Assembly (NCBI RefSeq): GCF_000172795.2
Contig: NZ_CP020947.1
Location: forward strand, 1,987,001-2,051,000
From: Rhizobium sp. CIAT894
GTDB taxonomy: Bacteria; Pseudomonadota; Alphaproteobacteria; Rhizobiales; Rhizobiaceae
DNA: 64,000 bases
Direction: 5' to 3'
Each line of letters opens with the position of its first letter. Positions within the stretch are counted from its first letter, which is position 1. The notes beneath the pieces were generated by a model. It did no database searches, was not told where the DNA came from, and worked only from the letters and a program-made list of their open reading frames with translations. The position numbers and the translations under genes are program-made. Shown piece by piece: positions 60,751 through 64,000 of the stretch.

Positions 60751-61323
60751 CGTCAATTCCCGGGGATGCGCAGCCCTCACGGCTGGCTTGCTCAAGGGCG
60801 TCTCGCCTCGTTGAAGCAGCGAAGCCTTGGATCTTTTTTGCCTTGGAAACTCGTGCTTTGTTGCTCGCAGCACCGCGACCTCCAATTGTCCGCCGATTGC
60901 TCCTTGGCCTTTGGTGCCGGCGCATACTGCCGCCGGAGCCGAAAGGCCGACTTGAGCATCCATTCACAGCCACTGCGGAAAGTCTCGGGCGAAGATCTCG
61001 CGCAGCCTTGGATTGTTGATTCGAAACCGCGAAATCAATCAGAGGTCACGGCTCTCACGCCTTGACCGAGATTTGTTTTCGAATCATACCATTGAATGGT
61101 AAGGTGATGCTAATATAATTATCGGCGACCGGCCGCGGCGGGGGGCTCGTATTATCTCGGTTAAGTACCTGATCAGCATATATTTCCGAACTACAGCTGT
61201 CGCGGCCGCCGGCCGTGCTGGATGGCTTTGCGCTCCGCGATATTCGCTGAGCGAACGAAAGGTCTATGCAGCATGATCTGAATCGCCGCGAAGGGGCGGC
61301 GAATCTCTTGGGGGGATAAGAAC
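60751..61323. promoter_or_regulatory. Divergent region between the FGE homologue and the outer-membrane protein
   Basis: About 570 bp counting from ATG 60750, or 360 bp if the longer FGE frame is real. It contains a perfect TACCATT-G-AATGGTA palindrome (61086-61100) and a nearby AT-rich TAATATAATTAT stretch (61112-61123). This is a fair candidate operator-promoter zone; no further gene seen. Confidence 0.4.
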
Positions 61324-62115
61324 TTGAAATACTACATTGGATATGCCGCCATCTTTCTAGGCGCAATGACCGCTTGTGGCTCACTCGAGGCGGCGGATAT
61401 GACGTCGCTTTTGAACCCGGAGGCAAAACCTATAGAGACCCAGAGTGGATGGACTTTTACGTTTGCCCCTTATTTCTGGGGTGCGAGCATGTCCGGAGAC
61501 ATGGCGCAGTTTGGCCTTCCTCAGGTTCATGTCGACGCAAGCTTCGGCGATATCTTTGAGAACCTCGATTTTGCGATGATGGCCATTGGCGAAGCGCGCT
61601 ACGATCGCTTCAGCATCTTCGGCGACATCATGTACACCAAGCTCTCCAATGACGCCGACACGCCAAGGGGTCTCATCGTGAACAACGTCGAGGTTACCTC
61701 CAAGACTTTTGCCGGACTGCTCGGCGTGGGCTATTCGGTCCTTGACGGTCCCAACGGCCGTCTCGATGTCGTGGGCGGTGCCAGGCTCTGGTCCGTTGAC
61801 ACCAACATATCTTTCAACGGCGGCATTCTTGACGGGGTTTCCGAGGACGACAGCGCCACATGGGTGGACGCCCTGGCCGGCATCAAGGGTGACTACTTTT
61901 TCACACCGAAAGTCTTCCTGACGGGCTGGGGACTTGTCGGCGGCGGCGGTGCAGATATCGATTGGGATGTTATGGCAGGGCTCGGCTACAAGTTTAACGA
62001 AACCATCTCCGCCGTCGCGGGCTACCGCGCCCTCGGCGTCGATTATCGCAATGACGGCTTCGTATTCGATGCCGTCCAGCAAGGCCCGATTCTGGGCCTT
62101 GCGATCCGGTTCTAG
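61324..62115 (+). CDS. Outer-membrane beta-barrel protein
   Basis: 263 aa from a TTG start at 61324 with GGGGGATAAGAAC upstream; the next in-frame ATG would delete half the signal. Signal peptide: MKYYIGYAAIFLGAMTACGS onward, cleaved around residue 24. Alternating beta-strand pattern with WTFTFAPYFWGASMSGDM, GLLGVGYSVLDGPNGRLDVVGGARLW and a terminal LGLAIRF ending in Phe, as outer-membrane barrels do. The ligand is unknown. It is divergent from the FGE homologue. Confidence 0.82.
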   Translation: MKYYIGYAAIFLGAMTACGSLEAADMTSLLNPEAKPIETQSGWTFTFAPYFWGASMSGDMAQFGLPQVHVDASFGDIFENLDFAMMAIGEARYDRFSIFGDIMYTKLSNDADTPRGLIVNNVEVTSKTFAGLLGVGYSVLDGPNGRLDVVGGARLWSVDTNISFNGGILDGVSEDDSATWVDALAGIKGDYFFTPKVFLTGWGLVGGGGADIDWDVMAGLGYKFNETISAVAGYRALGVDYRNDGFVFDAVQQGPILGLAIRF

Positions 62116-62178
62116 CGGGTTTCCTCCGACAGAAGAGTTCTATCCGGATTTCTTTGGCGCAGTTTTCGAATCAGTCGG

Positions 62179-63663
62179 CTATTGCGCCGCCAGAGGAGAT
62201 GCTGTGCTTGCCTTGGTGACCGGTGGGGGAGTCCATCTGCCCGTCAGAGCATCGGGCTTTGGTGCATAGAGCCGCATTGTCAGGTTGTACCGCCCTTGAG
62301 GTGCTGGCAACCAGTTCCATTCCATGTCCTTGCCGGGGCTCTCGTTTTGGAAATAGAGATCGAGTGAACCGTCGGCGTTGTACTTGAACGGCATCCAGCT
62401 GCTGACTGCGAAGCGGTTGAGGGAATTGGCAACCTGGAATCCTTCGTCGTCATATAACGTCACAGACCAGAAGGCTTGGACCGGTGGAATTTGATCCTTG
62501 TCAAAGTGGATCGCGTAGTTGTTTCCGCCATCAAGCGGCTGGCCGTTTTCGTCGGCAAGATTAAGCGGATAGATGGCGTCTTCGGGCAGGTTGGCGCCGA
62601 GACCTTGTTGGGCAATGATGGCGCGCTTTAGATAGTAATTGCCATATACGCCCATCGTGTCGGTATTCATCGACCAACCGTTGGCGACGCGTGCCAGCGT
62701 CTTCACCTTCCAAGCCATCAGCGCCTGAGCGTCCTGTGGAACTGTCTCGAGCGCCTTTTGGACGACCGCATCTGCTTTGGAAAGATCGAAACTCTTGCCT
62801 GATTCAATGCCGATCCTCTGCATTCGGGCAAGCAAGGGCTGATCGGTAATGTGCGGCGGATGAAGTTTCAGGAGCTCGGCAGCATAGGCGAAATAAGCTC
62901 CTGCCGAGGCGGTATCGACCTGGGTCTTGGGTGGGGTCTTCATATCCACCGACGGGTCGATTTTCACCGGTGCCGGTTTTGCCTCCTTTCCCCACTCCGA
63001 AAGCAATGTGACGGTGTAACCGTCCTGGACCTTATGAACGGCGTCATAGTCAGGCGGTCCATCGGTCTTTGTCCGTCCGATGACCCATACATAGGGTGTC
63101 GGTGCATTGATCCGTTGGGTTCCCGCCGGCAGCTTGAACTCATCGAACCCTTCACTGAGATCAGGCCGCCAGCCAGGAGGGGCAATCAGGAAATGGCCGG
63201 CCGCAGTTCCGGTGGTCCGCCAGCCGGGTGCCGCGAACACGTCCGTCCACATATCCAGCATGGGCAGCAGGTAGAAACGTCCGCCGGTGTCGGGCGCCGA
63301 AACAACGACCGGTTCTTTCGTCAAATCAAGCCAGGCGCTCGAATATAGAGTGTCGAAATTCGGTCGGACCACGACTTTCATGTCCGCCGGAGGAAACTCG
63401 AGGATGTTGTTAAACTGATTTGACGGGCCGCCGATCGCACCCTTCTTGGCTTCGACGTTGGTCAATTGCTTCCGGGTGATGTCCATAGATAGTAGTGGAT
63501 AGAAATAAACGTACGCTTCCACGCCTATCGCATGCGCCTCTTCTTCGCTGATGGAGTTCGCATCTGCCGCGCCGATCGAAAAAGCCGCGAGGCCAAGAGC
63601 GAGAAAAGCTGCAGGTCTTAATTTGCAGAGTAGGTTTCCGTCATCATTCGTCAGTGCACGCAT
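62179..63663 (-). CDS. DUF1254/DUF1214 secreted protein
   Basis: 494 aa. Signal peptide cleaved near residue 35 (LRPAAFLALGLAAFSIGAADA). The N-terminal DUF1254 part has AYVYFYPLLSMDITRKQLTN and VVVRPNFDTLYSSAWLDLTKEPVV; the C-terminal DUF1214 part has QAFWSVTLYDDEGFQVANSLNRFAVSSW and LYFQNESPGKDMEWNWLPAPQGRYNLTMRLYAP. Function is not established for the family. AGGAGGAAGC precedes the ATG at 63663. It is convergent with the outer-membrane protein gene. Confidence 0.88.
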   Translation of the reverse strand: MRALTNDDGNLLCKLRPAAFLALGLAAFSIGAADANSISEEEAHAIGVEAYVYFYPLLSMDITRKQLTNVEAKKGAIGGPSNQFNNILEFPPADMKVVVRPNFDTLYSSAWLDLTKEPVVVSAPDTGGRFYLLPMLDMWTDVFAAPGWRTTGTAAGHFLIAPPGWRPDLSEGFDEFKLPAGTQRINAPTPYVWVIGRTKTDGPPDYDAVHKVQDGYTVTLLSEWGKEAKPAPVKIDPSVDMKTPPKTQVDTASAGAYFAYAAELLKLHPPHITDQPLLARMQRIGIESGKSFDLSKADAVVQKALETVPQDAQALMAWKVKTLARVANGWSMNTDTMGVYGNYYLKRAIIAQQGLGANLPEDAIYPLNLADENGQPLDGGNNYAIHFDKDQIPPVQAFWSVTLYDDEGFQVANSLNRFAVSSWMPFKYNADGSLDLYFQNESPGKDMEWNWLPAPQGRYNLTMRLYAPKPDALTGRWTPPPVTKASTASPLAAQ

Positions 63664-64000
63664 TGCTTCCTCCTGTTGTTAAGATCAGGTGAAATGCGAA
63701 TGGATCTATTGATGTATCCCCTGGGCACATAGCTGCTTTGTGGCTGCGTGCCGGGTGGAATTATAAATAGAAAGCTAAACTAGGGATAGTTACACCAATA
63801 CCGGAGGCAACTAACTCATACGGGTGCAACCAGTAATTGGGGGTGATTGAGACAACCATGGAACGAAGATCGCAGCTTGCGACCGGACGGGGAAGGCCAT
63901 CATGCATCAGCATTTTCGCTGATGTCGTGCTCGCGAAATCTTTGGCACACCAAGGGACATCCCCGTCATCCTAAAAGACTAATTGAAACGGTGCGTCATT
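63664..64000. other. Non-coding right edge
   Basis: 337 bp upstream of the DUF1254 gene that probably holds its promoter. A short frame of 38 codons from 63859 was seen and not supported. No other feature recognised before the window ends. Confidence 0.4.

Noticed and set aside
63859..63975. 38-codon frame at the right edge
   Set aside because: Too short, no SD, no similarity that I recognise.

Overview
This is a 64 kb stretch of GC-rich alphaproteobacterial chromosome. The aapJQMP amino-acid transporter, the dusB(nifR3)-ntrB-ntrC operon, the pdhA-pdhB-pdhC-lpdA-lipA cluster with a lipoyl domain on E1-beta, a fused ispDF, and a GAAC-N7-GAAC LexA box all point to the Rhizobiaceae. The Rhizobium leguminosarum/etli group is the best fit. 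That placement comes from gene content and gene order, not from a database search. No rRNA, tRNA or CRISPR array was seen.

Layout. 0-3.6 kb: aap general amino-acid ABC transporter, minus strand, with aapP cut by the window edge. 3.9-9.5 kb: metC, an FAD monooxygenase, a zinc-finger protein, an alpha/beta hydrolase, cysE, a DUF3126 protein and a phasin. 9.7-12.6 kb: clpS-clpA. 12.7-15.6 kb (minus): HIT protein, FemAB/GNAT-like protein, glycerophosphodiesterase, RidA. 15.7-21.2 kb: an EipB-like periplasmic protein, then a four-gene operon of TelA, a lipoprotein with solute-binding and von Willebrand A parts, an XpaC-like membrane protein, and a second solute-binding-like protein. 21.4-34.5 kb: an unbroken run of essential genes (rpsB, tsf, pyrH, frr, uppS, cdsA, rseP, bamA, lpxD, fabZ, lpxA, lpxI, lpxB). 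It links translation, undecaprenyl and phospholipid precursors, outer-membrane protein assembly and lipid A synthesis. 34.5-39.3 kb: gltA, comEC, lexA. 39.4-53.9 kb: VOC protein, kdsA, eno, ftsB, pyruvate dehydrogenase genes, two GlsB/YeaQ-type membrane proteins, lipA, an insertion sequence, a small P-loop kinase and ratA. 53.9-59.4 kb: cinA and ispDF (minus), then dusB-ntrB-ntrC (plus). 59.4-64 kb: a looser accessory block with a formylglycine-generating-enzyme homologue, an outer-membrane beta-barrel protein and a DUF1254 protein.

The most unusual coding unit is the TelA operon (16.8-21.2 kb). A cytosolic TelA, a two-helix membrane protein and two envelope proteins built on the same solute-binding-like fold, one fused to a complete MIDAS-bearing vWA domain, are tightly coupled in one transcript. 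This looks like an envelope sensing or stress apparatus of unknown function. The clearest mobile element is a complete IS4-type insertion (51440-52710) with 20-bp perfect terminal repeats and an 11-bp target duplication. It landed in the loop of a RIME-like intergenic palindrome between lipA and ratA.

Regulatory DNA that can be read directly includes a 12-bp perfect inverted repeat over the phasin promoter, a LexA box before lexA, an intercistronic stem-loop between aapJ and aapQ, several strong terminators, and twin perfect DnaA boxes downstream of ntrC. Start codons were chosen from Shine-Dalgarno spacing, translational coupling and known family lengths. Several long open frames opposite real genes were judged to be GC-rich shadows.
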